Assembly (NCBI GenBank): GCA_030425505.1
Contig: JAUIAB010000007.1
Location: 56,890 to 120,889 of the forward strand
Length of the DNA: 64,000 nucleotides
Source of the DNA: Bacteroidia bacterium
GTDB taxonomy: Bacteria > Bacteroidota > Bacteroidia > Cytophagales > Flammeovirgaceae
Direction: 5' to 3'
Shown: piece by piece, positions 54,172 through 62,291 of the stretch
Layout of the letters: each line of letters starts with the position of its first letter
Position numbering within the stretch: the stretch's first letter is position 1
Position numbers and translations under genes: made by a program
Notes under the pieces: generated by a model
Told to the model about the DNA's origin: nothing
The model's input: only the letters and a program-made list of their open reading frames with translations
Databases searched by the model: none

Positions 54172-54902
54172 TTGCTGTTGGTAGTCTTTGGTTTTTCGCA
54201 ACAGTCGATTTTCTGCTCGTTTGTTTGAGCATCTTTTTGCAGCTTGGGGCTTATAAACGGAATACCCAGATTTAAGCCCCTGGCTATAAGCAATATACCC
54301 ATGCATCCTACAAACAGCGGCACTGTCTTTCTAAGTTTATTTCTAAATCCAAGGCTTATCTTTTTTGATGAAAAAGTGACAAAAGCCATCATTGGGACGG
54401 TGCCTAACCCAAACAATATCATGAATAAAGTAGAATAGAAAAGATGGTTTGTTGCTATAGCTCCAAAAAGAGCGGTATAAACAAGTCCACAAGGCAGAAA
54501 ACCATTGAGCAAGCCAATAAAAAACAGGGAAGAGTTTTCAGGTTTTTTGAGAAGGCGGGCAAAAGGTTTTTTTAACCACCCAACCATTTTAGCTGAACTG
54601 AATAAGTTTCTTTTCAGTATAGTATTGAATAAGAGAAATAATAAGACCCCAGCTCCTGCAATAATAGAAGCCCATTGTTGAAAGCCAAAAAGAGAAAAGC
54701 TTTTACCAACCAAACCCATTACAAAACCAAGAAGTCCATAGGTTATTACTCTTCCTATATTGTAAATAAGGATAGCTAAAGTTCTACGAAAAGCACTTTT
54801 ACTATTTACAGGTAAAGCAAGAGCTATAGGTCCGCACATTCCCACGCAGTGGAAACTTCCTAAAAGGCCAATGGAAAATGCAGAAATAAGCTCAAAAGGC
54901 AT
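54168..54902 (-). CDS. SafE/TauE-like membrane protein of the cbb3 cluster
   Basis: A 244-residue protein with six hydrophobic segments and two cysteine motifs: FHCVGMCGPIALAL near residue 20 and NGFLPCGLVYTALFG near 135. Its tail is Cys and His-poor but ends KIDCCEKPKTT. This matches the sulfite-exporter-like/DsbD_2-type proteins that sit in cbb3 oxidase clusters (often called CcoS-adjacent sulfite exporter TauE/SafE family); a role in copper or cofactor handling has been proposed, not proved. The last gene of the operon; 55 bp after ccoH. Confidence 0.85.
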   Translation of the reverse strand: MPFELISAFSIGLLGSFHCVGMCGPIALALPVNSKSAFRRTLAILIYNIGRVITYGLLGFVMGLVGKSFSLFGFQQWASIIAGAGVLLFLLFNTILKRNLFSSAKMVGWLKKPFARLLKKPENSSLFFIGLLNGFLPCGLVYTALFGAIATNHLFYSTLFMILFGLGTVPMMAFVTFSSKKISLGFRNKLRKTVPLFVGCMGILLIARGLNLGIPFISPKLQKDAQTNEQKIDCCEKPKTTNSN

Positions 54903-54957
54903 AGTTGAATGTTTTGTATATGGTTGACTTATAGTCGTTTATACGTTTTTTCTTGCA

Positions 54958-55392
54958 TTATATAAAAATTTCTTTTTCTGTATAATACTTGTTGCCTCCA
55001 GAATTCCATCTAATTTTCACTTTGTAATACCCGCTATGAAGTTTTGAAATAGGAAACTCACAAATACCATGGCTATTCAATGCTAAGGAAATTTTTCTGT
55101 CTTTTCGTGGGTCTGAAGGCCTAAAAAAATGAATCTCTCCTTCAACTTTACTTTCTGTAGTTGGAAATTTTATTGATATACTACTTTCTGTTTTAGTAAT
55201 GACTACGTTTTCTTTTAGATTATTTGCTTCCTTGGTTTCGTCAATGATCTCTTGATAAGCTAGCTCTTTTTTATAGTAGTTCTCATCCACTAAGTAAAAG
55301 TCTGTCGAAATGCTTCTCCAAACTAAAAATCCAATAAAGCCCACAAAAACAATAAATGAAATTACAATGCCATTACCCCAATTTATTTTCAT
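54958..55392 (-). CDS. ccoH: FixH/CcoH family protein
   Basis: A 144-residue protein with one N-terminal membrane helix (GIVISFIVFVGFIGFLVW) and a periplasmic beta-sandwich domain (FYLVDENYYKKELAYQEII, EGEIHFFRPSDPRKDR). The family helps the assembly or stability of cbb3 oxidase. It is 12 bp downstream of ccoG. A C-terminal strand with SGYYKVKIRWN is as usual. Confidence 0.9.
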   Translation of the reverse strand: MKINWGNGIVISFIVFVGFIGFLVWRSISTDFYLVDENYYKKELAYQEIIDETKEANNLKENVVITKTESSISIKFPTTESKVEGEIHFFRPSDPRKDRKISLALNSHGICEFPISKLHSGYYKVKIRWNSGGNKYYTEKEIFI

Positions 55393-55404
55393 GCTATAAT
55401 TAAA

Positions 55405-56820
55405 TTATAAAGGCCCTAAAAAGTTGGTTTTTACTGTTTCCAGTAACTTTTTATCACTGTAGACTCCAATTTGTAAAGACGTTTTCATTTTTGTTATCTG
55501 TTTTTTGTCAAGGATCAAAAACATCATGCTTTCAGTAGAACTGTTTTTCTCTACGAGGATGTGATTTTTATCTAGCCCTACCATTTTGATCTCACCAGGA
55601 AAGTTATCCTCAAACTTCAGGTTTACTTTTAGGTCTTGGTTACTCTTATTAATAATGGTAATATTATACAAGTTGCTAATCCTTCCGTCATCTTCTTTTT
55701 GGTAAAGTACACCAGGGGTTCTTAGAATGGTGGTTTCCACTTCAGATCTGGTGATAATGAGGCTAGACAAAACACCAATAAGCAAAAGTAATACTACAGA
55801 GTAGGCTTTCCCTTTTGTGGTCAAAGAGAATTTTTGTTTTTTAGCGATCTGATTTTCAGAAGCATAACGTATCAGCCCTTTAGGTTTGCCTATTTTCTCC
55901 ATAATGGAATCGCAAGCATCCATACAGGCAGTGCAGTTTACGCATTCCAGTTGAGTGCCATTTTTAATATCTATGCCAGTAGGGCAAACGTATTCACATT
56001 GATGGCACTCGATACAATCACCAAGTTTAGCAGCTTCTCTGTCTTCACCCTTTCTTAGTTTCCCTCTTTTTTCTCCTCTTTCATAATCGTAGGCAACTAC
56101 TACACTGTCTCTGTCCAACAAAACACCCTGAAGTCTTCCATAGGGGCAAATGGTTGTACAAACCTGCTCTCTAAGCCTGGAAAAAACGATATAGAATGCT
56201 GTAGTAAAAATAAGTATTGCAATAAGCCCAGTTAAATGCTGCGAAGGAGGATCTGTAATGATCTTCCACAACTCTTCTGTACCTATGATATAGGCAAGAA
56301 ATGTATTAGCAATCAAGAAAGAGATTCCGTAAAAGATAAGGTGTTTACTGCCTTTCTTTACAAACTTTTGAACGTTCAGCTCTTGTTTATCTAGCTTCTG
56401 TTGGGCTTTCCAATCTCCTTCAATCCAATATTCGATCTTTCTAAAAACCATTTCCATGAATATGGTTTGAGGACATACCCACCCACAAAATAGCCTTCCA
56501 AAAACTACCGTAAATAAGATGACAAAAACGGCTAAGGTTATAAGTCCAATAGCTGCAAGGTGGAGGTCTTGCGGCCAAAAAACCTGCCCAAATACTACAA
56601 ATTTTCTTTCTAAAACATTAAGAAGTAAAAGAGGTTCTCCGTTGATTCTAATGAATGGCCCAGAAAATAAAAAAGCAAGAAGTAAAATGCTAACGAGCAA
56701 CCTTTTGTTGTAAAATTTTCCAGCTGGTTTTTTGGGATAAACCCAAACTCGCTTCCCTTTTTCATCTACTGTTGAAATAGAGTCTCTAAAGCTTTCGTGG
56801 TCTTCATAAATGCCTTCCAT
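55405..56820 (-). CDS. ccoG: Cytochrome c oxidase accessory protein CcoG
   Basis: A 471-residue membrane protein with about five transmembrane segments and ferredoxin motifs: GWVCPQTIFMEMVF with the Cys near residue 115, CTTICPYGRLQGVL near 215, CIECHQCEYVCP near 270 and CVNCTACMDACD near 295. CcoG reduces copper for delivery to the CcoN Cu(B) site. The C-terminal 90 residues form an Ig-like domain (IINKSNQDLKVNLKFE). It lies about 370 bp after ccoP, with a hairpin and repeat B between, so it might have its own promoter. Confidence 0.93.
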   Translation of the reverse strand: MEGIYEDHESFRDSISTVDEKGKRVWVYPKKPAGKFYNKRLLVSILLLAFLFSGPFIRINGEPLLLLNVLERKFVVFGQVFWPQDLHLAAIGLITLAVFVILFTVVFGRLFCGWVCPQTIFMEMVFRKIEYWIEGDWKAQQKLDKQELNVQKFVKKGSKHLIFYGISFLIANTFLAYIIGTEELWKIITDPPSQHLTGLIAILIFTTAFYIVFSRLREQVCTTICPYGRLQGVLLDRDSVVVAYDYERGEKRGKLRKGEDREAAKLGDCIECHQCEYVCPTGIDIKNGTQLECVNCTACMDACDSIMEKIGKPKGLIRYASENQIAKKQKFSLTTKGKAYSVVLLLLIGVLSSLIITRSEVETTILRTPGVLYQKEDDGRISNLYNITIINKSNQDLKVNLKFEDNFPGEIKMVGLDKNHILVEKNSSTESMMFLILDKKQITKMKTSLQIGVYSDKKLLETVKTNFLGPL

Positions 56821-56861
56821 TTTATTTCTTGTCTTTACTCTGCACTTAGTCTCTTTTTATA

Positions 56862-56893
56862 TTCGTTTCTTTTCAAAGATGAAAAGAAACGAA
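56862..56893. repeat. Long perfect hairpin, CTTTTC type
   Basis: TTCGTTTCTTTTC (56862-56874) and GAAAAGAAACGAA (56881-56893) enclose AAAGAT: 13 pairs. Followed by CCAAAGAAAAATC. Related in layout to the hairpin at 44984. In this position it could also end transcription between ccoP and ccoG. Confidence 0.65.
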
Positions 56894-57098
56894 CCAAAGA
56901 AAAATCTTAAAAATTTGAACGCTCTTTGGTTTTTCATAGCAGCACTTTCTCTTCGAGAACGCCAAATTTTTGACGCTCTATTTTTCCAAACAGTTTTATG
57001 AATTTAGTTCTGTTTTTATGATAAGGTAGCATATTCAATATTTGGAATTATAAATAATTTCTTTCGAGGTTAATCCAATCATGCCTTTGGCATGATGA

Positions 57099-57188
57099 GC
57101 ACCCTGAGCTAAGAGGCGAACGGCAAGACCGATATGACCTTGCGGGGAGCAGGCTTGACGCGCCGGGACAAGCTTTGAGGAAGGGTGC
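57099..57188 (+). repeat. GC-rich dispersed repeat, copy B
   Basis: Same blocks as copies A and C: GCACCCTGAGCTAAGAGGCG, AAGACCGA, GGCTTGACGCGCCGGGACAA and AAGGGTGC. It ends 2 bp before the stop of ccoP at 57190. Confidence 0.7.
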
Positions 57189-57189
57189 A

Positions 57190-58047
57190 CTAGCTTTTCT
57201 CGTCTTTTTTTTCTCTAACAAATAACTCTCCCTGAGGAGCTTTCCCGTTTGGAGGATTTGTCCCCTCTAATGTTATAATAAAGCTGGAAACCTGTTGCAT
57301 TTCCAGTGGGGTTAAATCTTTTTGCCAAGCTTTCATCCCTTTTTGGGGCACTCCGTACTTTACTACTTTAAAAATATTTTTGATGTCGCCCCCATGTATC
57401 CAGTACTGATCTGTGAAGTTTGGACCAATTCCTCCCTCTCCCAGCTTCCCGTGGCAAGCAGAACAAGTGGTATCAAAAATCTTTTTTCCTGCACCTAAAT
57501 CAGCAGGTTCAACGGAAGCAATTACATTCGTTTCATCGATCGAATTTGCTTTATTAGCTATGTACTCGGCAATTTCTTTCTCTGCTTGCTCCATTTCAGC
57601 CAGGTACTCTTCTTTACTTAACTTTCCTGCGCCATACACATGGAAATACCCAATATAAAACACAGAAAAAGCAATAGTCGCATAGAACAAAAATTTCCAC
57701 CATGGTGGCAGGTTATTGTCCAGTTCTCTTATCCCATCGTAATGATGGTCTAGCATTACATCAGCTTCCTTTTCTACTGGTACAGAATCTGTGATTCTTT
57801 CTTTTAATTTTTCAAAAAAGCCCTTTTCTTCAGGAAATAATATCCCTTTGGTTTTTACAACTATGTAAACTAAGATTAGAGCTAGGAAAATTAGAAATAT
57901 TTCAAAGGCAATTACTGCCCAAAGGATCTGGTCTGTGCTAAAAGAAGATATTAGGCTTTGAGAGGACGATTGCGCCAACAACGGGGTTGTAGAAAGAGTT
58001 ATAAATAAAACCTTTAGAAGACGCTTCAAAAATCTATTTTTTTTCAT
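57190..58047 (-). CDS. ccoP: cbb3-type cytochrome c oxidase subunit III (monoheme CcoP)
   Basis: A 285-residue protein. After a leader (VLFITLSTTPLLAQ) come two hydrophobic segments (residues 35-60 and 115-135) and a long linker, then one c-type haem domain with CSACHGKLGEGGIGPNF (haem-binding CxxCH) and the Met ligand in GMKAWQKDLT. Proteobacterial CcoP has two haems; this has one, as in other Bacteroidota. It takes electrons from periplasmic cytochrome c. It overlaps ccoQ by 4 bases. The end of the gene touches repeat B. Confidence 0.92.
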   Translation of the reverse strand: MKKNRFLKRLLKVLFITLSTTPLLAQSSSQSLISSFSTDQILWAVIAFEIFLIFLALILVYIVVKTKGILFPEEKGFFEKLKERITDSVPVEKEADVMLDHHYDGIRELDNNLPPWWKFLFYATIAFSVFYIGYFHVYGAGKLSKEEYLAEMEQAEKEIAEYIANKANSIDETNVIASVEPADLGAGKKIFDTTCSACHGKLGEGGIGPNFTDQYWIHGGDIKNIFKVVKYGVPQKGMKAWQKDLTPLEMQQVSSFIITLEGTNPPNGKAPQGELFVREKKDEKS

Positions 58048-58238
58048 ACTGATTCTAAATTTTTAGTTTCTTCCTCGTTTAATGGTAAATGGCTCATTTT
58101 ATTTATATGTGACTTTTTAAGCTTAAATACCATGTAAAGCATCACAGTAAAAAATACAAAGAATATAACTAAGGATATCAGTGGAAAAAGCTCAATCCCA
58201 ATGATTGTTTCCATATGATGTTTGATGAACTTCAGCAT
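58044..58238 (-). CDS. ccoQ: cbb3-type oxidase small subunit CcoQ-like
   Basis: A 64-residue protein with a single membrane helix (FPLISLVIFFVFFTVMLYMV) and a basic and acidic cytoplasmic tail (KKSHINKMSHLPLNEEETK). Size, position between ccoNO and ccoP, and layout identify it as CcoQ, although the sequence itself is weakly conserved. Confidence 0.85.
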   Translation of the reverse strand: MLKFIKHHMETIIGIELFPLISLVIFFVFFTVMLYMVFKLKKSHINKMSHLPLNEEETKNLESV

Positions 58239-58262
58239 AATTTCAAAACTTGAGCATTCTAT

Positions 58263-60422
58263 TTATTTCTGAGAATATTGATCTACTTTAATATCTGTGC
58301 CTAAACGCTGGAGATATGCGATTAGAGCTACGATTTCCTTATCAGCCATTACGGTGATTTCATCTTTTTTAAGGCTTTCTACTATCTGGGAAGCTTGTTT
58401 TTCCAAATCTTTATTTGCAACCTTATCATACCCTTTTTCATAAGGTACACCTAGTGTCTGCATGGCTCTTATCTTCGCTGCAGTGGTAGATTTATCAAGA
58501 TCGTCTTCAAATAACCATGGATAAGGAGGCATAATCGACCCAGGTGAGGTCAAAGTAGGATCTAACATATGCCTATAATGCCAAGAGTCAGGATATTTCT
58601 CACCAACTCTATGCAAGTCAGGTCCTGTTCTTTTAGAACCCCATAAAAATGGGTGGTCGTATACAAACTCTCCTGCTTTTGAGTATTCTCCATATCGCTC
58701 CGTTTCAGACCTAAATGGGCGAATCATCTGTGAGTGACATGCATTACAGCCTTCTCTAATGTAGATATCTCTTCCTTGCAGTTCTAAAGGAGTGTAAGGC
58801 TTCACACTGGTAATGGTTGGTATGTTGGATTTTACCAAGAATGTAGGCACCATTTCTACAATACCCCCAATTAATATAGCAACCAGCGCAAGTATGGTAA
58901 GCTGAACAGGTCTTCTTTCAATCCATCTGTGCCAGTACTCTCCTTTGTGAGGGATAAACTTTTCATTTTTTAAAGAAGGAGCAAAAGCCTCTTCTTCCTT
59001 AATAAACACCCCAGATTTTGCAGTAAGTAGTAAATTATATACCATGGAAATAACACCTACCAAGTACAGAAGACCTCCAATAGCTCTGAGTGCATAAAGA
59101 GGAATAAGTTGTAGAACTGTATCTAAGAAGTTTCTATAGAGTAATATTCCTTCTGGCTTAAACTCCTTCCACATTAAACTTTGGGTTAAGCCTCCCCAGT
59201 ACATTGGAAATACATAGAAAATAATTCCTAACGTACCTATCCAAAAGTGGAAGTTAGCAAGCTTTATAGAGTGTAGCTTAGTACCGTAAATCCTTGGTAT
59301 TAGCCAGTAAAGCATCCCAAAGGTTAAAAAGCCATTCCATCCTAGCCCACCAACATGTACGTGAGCAATGATCCAGTCGGTATAATGTGTGATCGCATTT
59401 ACACTCTTAAGGGATAATAATGGTCCTTCTAATGTAGCCATACCATAAGCGGTGACAGCTACCACCATAAACTTCAATACAGGGCTTTCCCTTACCCTAT
59501 CCCAAGCACCTCTCAAGGTTAATAAACCGTTGAGCATTCCACCCCATGATGGAGCAATTAGCATTATAGAGAAAACTACTCCTAAAGATTGAGCCCAGTC
59601 TGGTAGAGATGTATATAAAAGATGATGCGGACCAGCCCAAATATAGATAAATATTAATGCCCAAAAGTGAATAATGGATAGCCTATATGAGTAAATAGGA
59701 CGATTAGCAGCTTTTGGAATAAAGTAGTACATCAAGCCCAAATAGGGTGTTGTAAGGAAAAATGCCACTGCATTATGCCCATACCACCACTGTACGAGTG
59801 CATCTTGTACGCCAGCATACCAGGAATAGCTTTTAAATAAGCTTACCGGAAGCTCAAATGAATTTACTATATGAAGAACAGCAACAGTAACGAAAGTAGC
59901 TAAGTAAAACCAAATAGCTACGTAAATGTGTCTTTCTCTTCTTTTGAGAATAGTTCCAATTAAGTTAATCCCAAAAACTACCCAAATCAGGGCGATAGCA
60001 ATGTCTATTGGCCACTCTAGCTCTGCATATTCCTTGCTTGTGGTTAAGCCAAGAGGTAGTGTCAAAGCCGCAGATACTATAATGAGCTGCCAGCCCCAAA
60101 AATTGATATTACTAAGTAAGTCGCTAAATATTCGTGCTTTACAAAGTCGTTGGAGAGAGTAATAAACTCCAGCAAATATTCCGTTACCTACAAAAGCAAA
60201 AATTACAGCGTTGGTATGTAAGGGTCGTATTCTACCAAAGGTGGTATATTCAAGACCAAAATTTAGAGCAGGGAAAATTAATTGGAAGGCAATTAATAAG
60301 CCTACAGTCATTCCAACAACACCCCAAAGCGTGGTTGCAAAAGCAAATTTTCTAACGATGGTATTGTCGTAATTAAACTTTTCTAGCTTAACTCCTTGTT
60401 CTTCAGTGTTTGGGTTTTCCAT
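58263..60422 (-). CDS. ccoNO: Fused cbb3-type oxidase subunits I and II (CcoN-CcoO)
   Basis: 719 residues from the ATG at 60422 (a TTG 15 bases upstream is in frame but less family-like). Residues up to about 500 are CcoN with about 12-14 membrane helices and haem/copper histidines in RIRPLHTNAVIFAF, WWYGHNAVAFFL, GPHHLLYTSLP and HYTDWIIAHVHVGGLGWN. Residues from about 540 are CcoO with CNACHSQMIRPFRSE, a CxxCH haem c site, and the IAYLQRLGTDI end. It is the catalytic part of a high-affinity O2 reductase, used at low oxygen. It overlaps the end of ccoS by 20 bases. Confidence 0.95.
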   Translation of the reverse strand: MENPNTEEQGVKLEKFNYDNTIVRKFAFATTLWGVVGMTVGLLIAFQLIFPALNFGLEYTTFGRIRPLHTNAVIFAFVGNGIFAGVYYSLQRLCKARIFSDLLSNINFWGWQLIIVSAALTLPLGLTTSKEYAELEWPIDIAIALIWVVFGINLIGTILKRRERHIYVAIWFYLATFVTVAVLHIVNSFELPVSLFKSYSWYAGVQDALVQWWYGHNAVAFFLTTPYLGLMYYFIPKAANRPIYSYRLSIIHFWALIFIYIWAGPHHLLYTSLPDWAQSLGVVFSIMLIAPSWGGMLNGLLTLRGAWDRVRESPVLKFMVVAVTAYGMATLEGPLLSLKSVNAITHYTDWIIAHVHVGGLGWNGFLTFGMLYWLIPRIYGTKLHSIKLANFHFWIGTLGIIFYVFPMYWGGLTQSLMWKEFKPEGILLYRNFLDTVLQLIPLYALRAIGGLLYLVGVISMVYNLLLTAKSGVFIKEEEAFAPSLKNEKFIPHKGEYWHRWIERRPVQLTILALVAILIGGIVEMVPTFLVKSNIPTITSVKPYTPLELQGRDIYIREGCNACHSQMIRPFRSETERYGEYSKAGEFVYDHPFLWGSKRTGPDLHRVGEKYPDSWHYRHMLDPTLTSPGSIMPPYPWLFEDDLDKSTTAAKIRAMQTLGVPYEKGYDKVANKDLEKQASQIVESLKKDEITVMADKEIVALIAYLQRLGTDIKVDQYSQK

Positions 60423-60564
60423 TTTTAAACTGATCAAATAAAATCCTTACTGATGGTGAGTAGTTATCTTCATATTGACCAGATTTCGCTGCCCACAAAA
60501 AAGCAAAAAGAAACCCTAGTGCAATTATTAGGCTGATAATGATCAATATGAATAAAACACTCAT
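60403..60564 (-). CDS. ccoS: cbb3 oxidase assembly protein CcoS (53 residues)
   Basis: A very short gene: MSVLFILIIISLIIALGFLF begins the product, which then continues with AFLWAAKSGQYEDNYSPSVR. This is the CcoS family: one membrane helix, the FLWAxxSGQYDD motif and a basic tail. It is needed for haem or copper insertion into CcoN. It is the first gene of the operon. Its last 20 bases overlap ccoNO, which makes translational coupling likely. Confidence 0.92.
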   Translation of the reverse strand: MSVLFILIIISLIIALGFLFAFLWAAKSGQYEDNYSPSVRILFDQFKNGKPKH

Positions 60565-60806
60565 TTAATAAATAGTTGTCATGCTAACTTAATAAACGAA
60601 TTTTAAAAATTTAAGCTTTTTTAACAAGAATGATTCTAAATTAGATCAAACATTTTTTAACCCTATTAGTTAACAATGACTTTTTGTTGTGTGCTTAAGA
60701 AGATTAATACAGTTAACGCTAAGTTTAAACTCCTTTATTTTATGCTAAAAATGCTGTTACTTCGTAAAGAAATTTAAGATAGAGTTATAGAAAAAGATAC
60801 TTTTTG
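60565..60806. promoter_or_regulatory. Divergent promoter region of the cbb3 operon and tatC
   Basis: About 240 bp between the divergent ccoS and tatC starts. Very AT-rich. No clear FNR box (TTGAT-N4-ATCAA) is seen; only a half-like TTAGATCAAAC near 60640. Likely holds both promoters. Confidence 0.4.
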
Positions 60807-61634
60807 GTGAAAGAAAGTGGTACTAAAGAGATGACGTTTTTAGAGCATCTCGAAGAGCTCAGGTGGCATCTTATAAGAGGTGTAATAGTGATTATTGTAT
60901 TTTCTGTTCTCGCTTTTGCATTTCCTTCAATTGTTTTCAGCAAAGTTATTTTGGGACCTTCTGAAATAGACTTCATCACTTTTCAATGGTTTTGTGATTT
61001 TTCTAAGTGGATTGGTACGTCTTTTTTATGCCCTGAAGAAATGCCATTCATTTTGCAAAGTCGTAAAATGACAGGGCAATTTACTATGCACATTCTTTCT
61101 TCTGTTGTAGTTGGGTTTATTGTTTCTTTCCCCTATTTTTTTTGGGAAGTATGGCGGTTTGTTAAGCCTGGGTTGCATTCTAAAGAAAAGGGAGTGGCTA
61201 GAGGAGCTACTTTTTTTGTTTCCCTCCTCTTCATCATAGGTACTTCTTTTGGTTATTTTGTTGTAGCACCTGTATCTGTTTATTTCTTTGCTAACTATCA
61301 GATCGACCCAAGCATTCAAAACGAGTTTGACATCACATCGTATGTCTCTATTCTCACTATGATTGTTCTTGCTTGTGGGTTGATTTTCCAACTTCCTATG
61401 GTTGCCTATTTCTTCTCCAGAGTAGGGGTATTAACTCCTGCGCTAATGAAAAAATACAGACGCCATGCAATCGTCGTTATTTTAATCATCAGTGCTGTGA
61501 TTACTCCTTCTGACCCAATTACTCAGCTTGCTGTTGCTATTCCTGTTATTTTTCTTTACGAGCTAAGCATTATTATTTCATGGCGAGTTGCAAGAAGGTT
61601 GGAAAAAGAACACCAGAAGTTTATGAGTTCTTGA
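60807..61634 (+). CDS. tatC: Sec-independent protein translocase TatC
   Basis: About 275 residues with six membrane helices and the family marks: MTFLEHLEELRWHLIRGVI near the N-terminus, PYFFWEVWRFVKPGLHSKE in the first cytoplasmic or periplasmic loops, a FQLPMVAYFFSRVGVLT segment, and SAVITPSDPITQLAVAIPVI near the end. TatC binds the twin-arginine signal of folded substrates in the inner membrane. A GTG start at 60807 is preferred; the ATG at 60831 is a possible alternative. No tatA gene adjoins it in the window. Confidence 0.93.
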   Translation: MKESGTKEMTFLEHLEELRWHLIRGVIVIIVFSVLAFAFPSIVFSKVILGPSEIDFITFQWFCDFSKWIGTSFLCPEEMPFILQSRKMTGQFTMHILSSVVVGFIVSFPYFFWEVWRFVKPGLHSKEKGVARGATFFVSLLFIIGTSFGYFVVAPVSVYFFANYQIDPSIQNEFDITSYVSILTMIVLACGLIFQLPMVAYFFSRVGVLTPALMKKYRRHAIVVILIISAVITPSDPITQLAVAIPVIFLYELSIIISWRVARRLEKEHQKFMSS

Positions 61635-61659
61635 TGGTTTATGCTTAATGTATCAAGAA
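61628..61659. terminator. Possible bidirectional terminator between tatC and the opposite gene
   Basis: TTCTTGAT (61628-61635) and ATCAAGAA (61652-61659) are perfect 8-base arms. It overlaps both stop codons. Followed by AAAAC on the + strand, so it would work better for the reverse gene. Confidence 0.45.
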
Positions 61660-62291
61660 AAACTTAGCCTTCTCATTACCAAGCTTTCTACTTCTTCTGT
61701 TAGCTTTTGTGGTTTTTTATTCCTCCAACTAAAACTGTCAAACCTTCCTCCAAAGTTGATGTAGCTGTCTATGTTGTATTTTTCCATCTCTTGGACTACA
61801 TGTTCTCTGAAATTTAAACCTACAATCCAGCCGTCTTCCACATCTTCAAACCACTCTTCGTAATAGCAATCGTCTGATCCGTGAAAGTTAAGAACGTTTT
61901 CTCCTATCAATATGTAGTTTTGAATACCCTTCTTTCGAAAATGATCAGCGATATTTCTCTTAAAGTGCATAATATCGTTATGCAAAGTATCATTCCATTC
62001 TCCTAGTAGCTCGATGATTACTGTATTCTGAGTATAGTCGGCGTATATGACTTTCAAATACAGTGTCTCAGATCCAAAAAAGTCCCATAGAGGGTGGATG
62101 TAGTATCCATAAATATTATTTGTATACTCTGTAATGATATATTCCTTATTGTAAAAAGGACCATTGGTATCTTCGGTAGATACGTAGTATTTATCCCAGT
62201 TGTAATAAGGTTCTATCTGATGCATTTTTACAAAAATAAACAGAATTAAATAGTAGAAGAATATGAATCTAAGTAATACGACGATTAGCAT
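61653..62291 (-). CDS. Hypothetical protein with an N-terminal membrane anchor
   Basis: 212 residues from the ATG at 62291, starting LIVVLLRFIFFYYLILFIF (hydrophobic anchor or signal). The body is rich in Tyr, Asn, Trp and acid residues (NWDKYYVSTEDTNGPF, IYADYTQNTVIIELLGEWND) and has a long C-terminal helix. I recognise no family. The ORF is open for 68 more codons upstream, but that part is antisense to the epimerase gene and lacks protein character, so I start here. It overlaps the start of the epimerase gene by 29 bases on the opposite strand. Confidence 0.6.
   Translation of the reverse strand: MLIVVLLRFIFFYYLILFIFVKMHQIEPYYNWDKYYVSTEDTNGPFYNKEYIITEYTNNIYGYYIHPLWDFFGSETLYLKVIYADYTQNTVIIELLGEWNDTLHNDIMHFKRNIADHFRKKGIQNYILIGENVLNFHGSDDCYYEEWFEDVEDGWIVGLNFREHVVQEMEKYNIDSYINFGGRFDSFSWRNKKPQKLTEEVESLVMRRLSFS

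Larger units (their letters stand above)
56821..57189. other. Intergenic gap inside the cbb3 cluster
   Basis: 369 bp between ccoP and ccoG, far wider than the other gaps in the operon. Contains the 13-bp-stem hairpin at 56862-56893 and GC-rich repeat B. No gene is supported. Confidence 0.6.
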
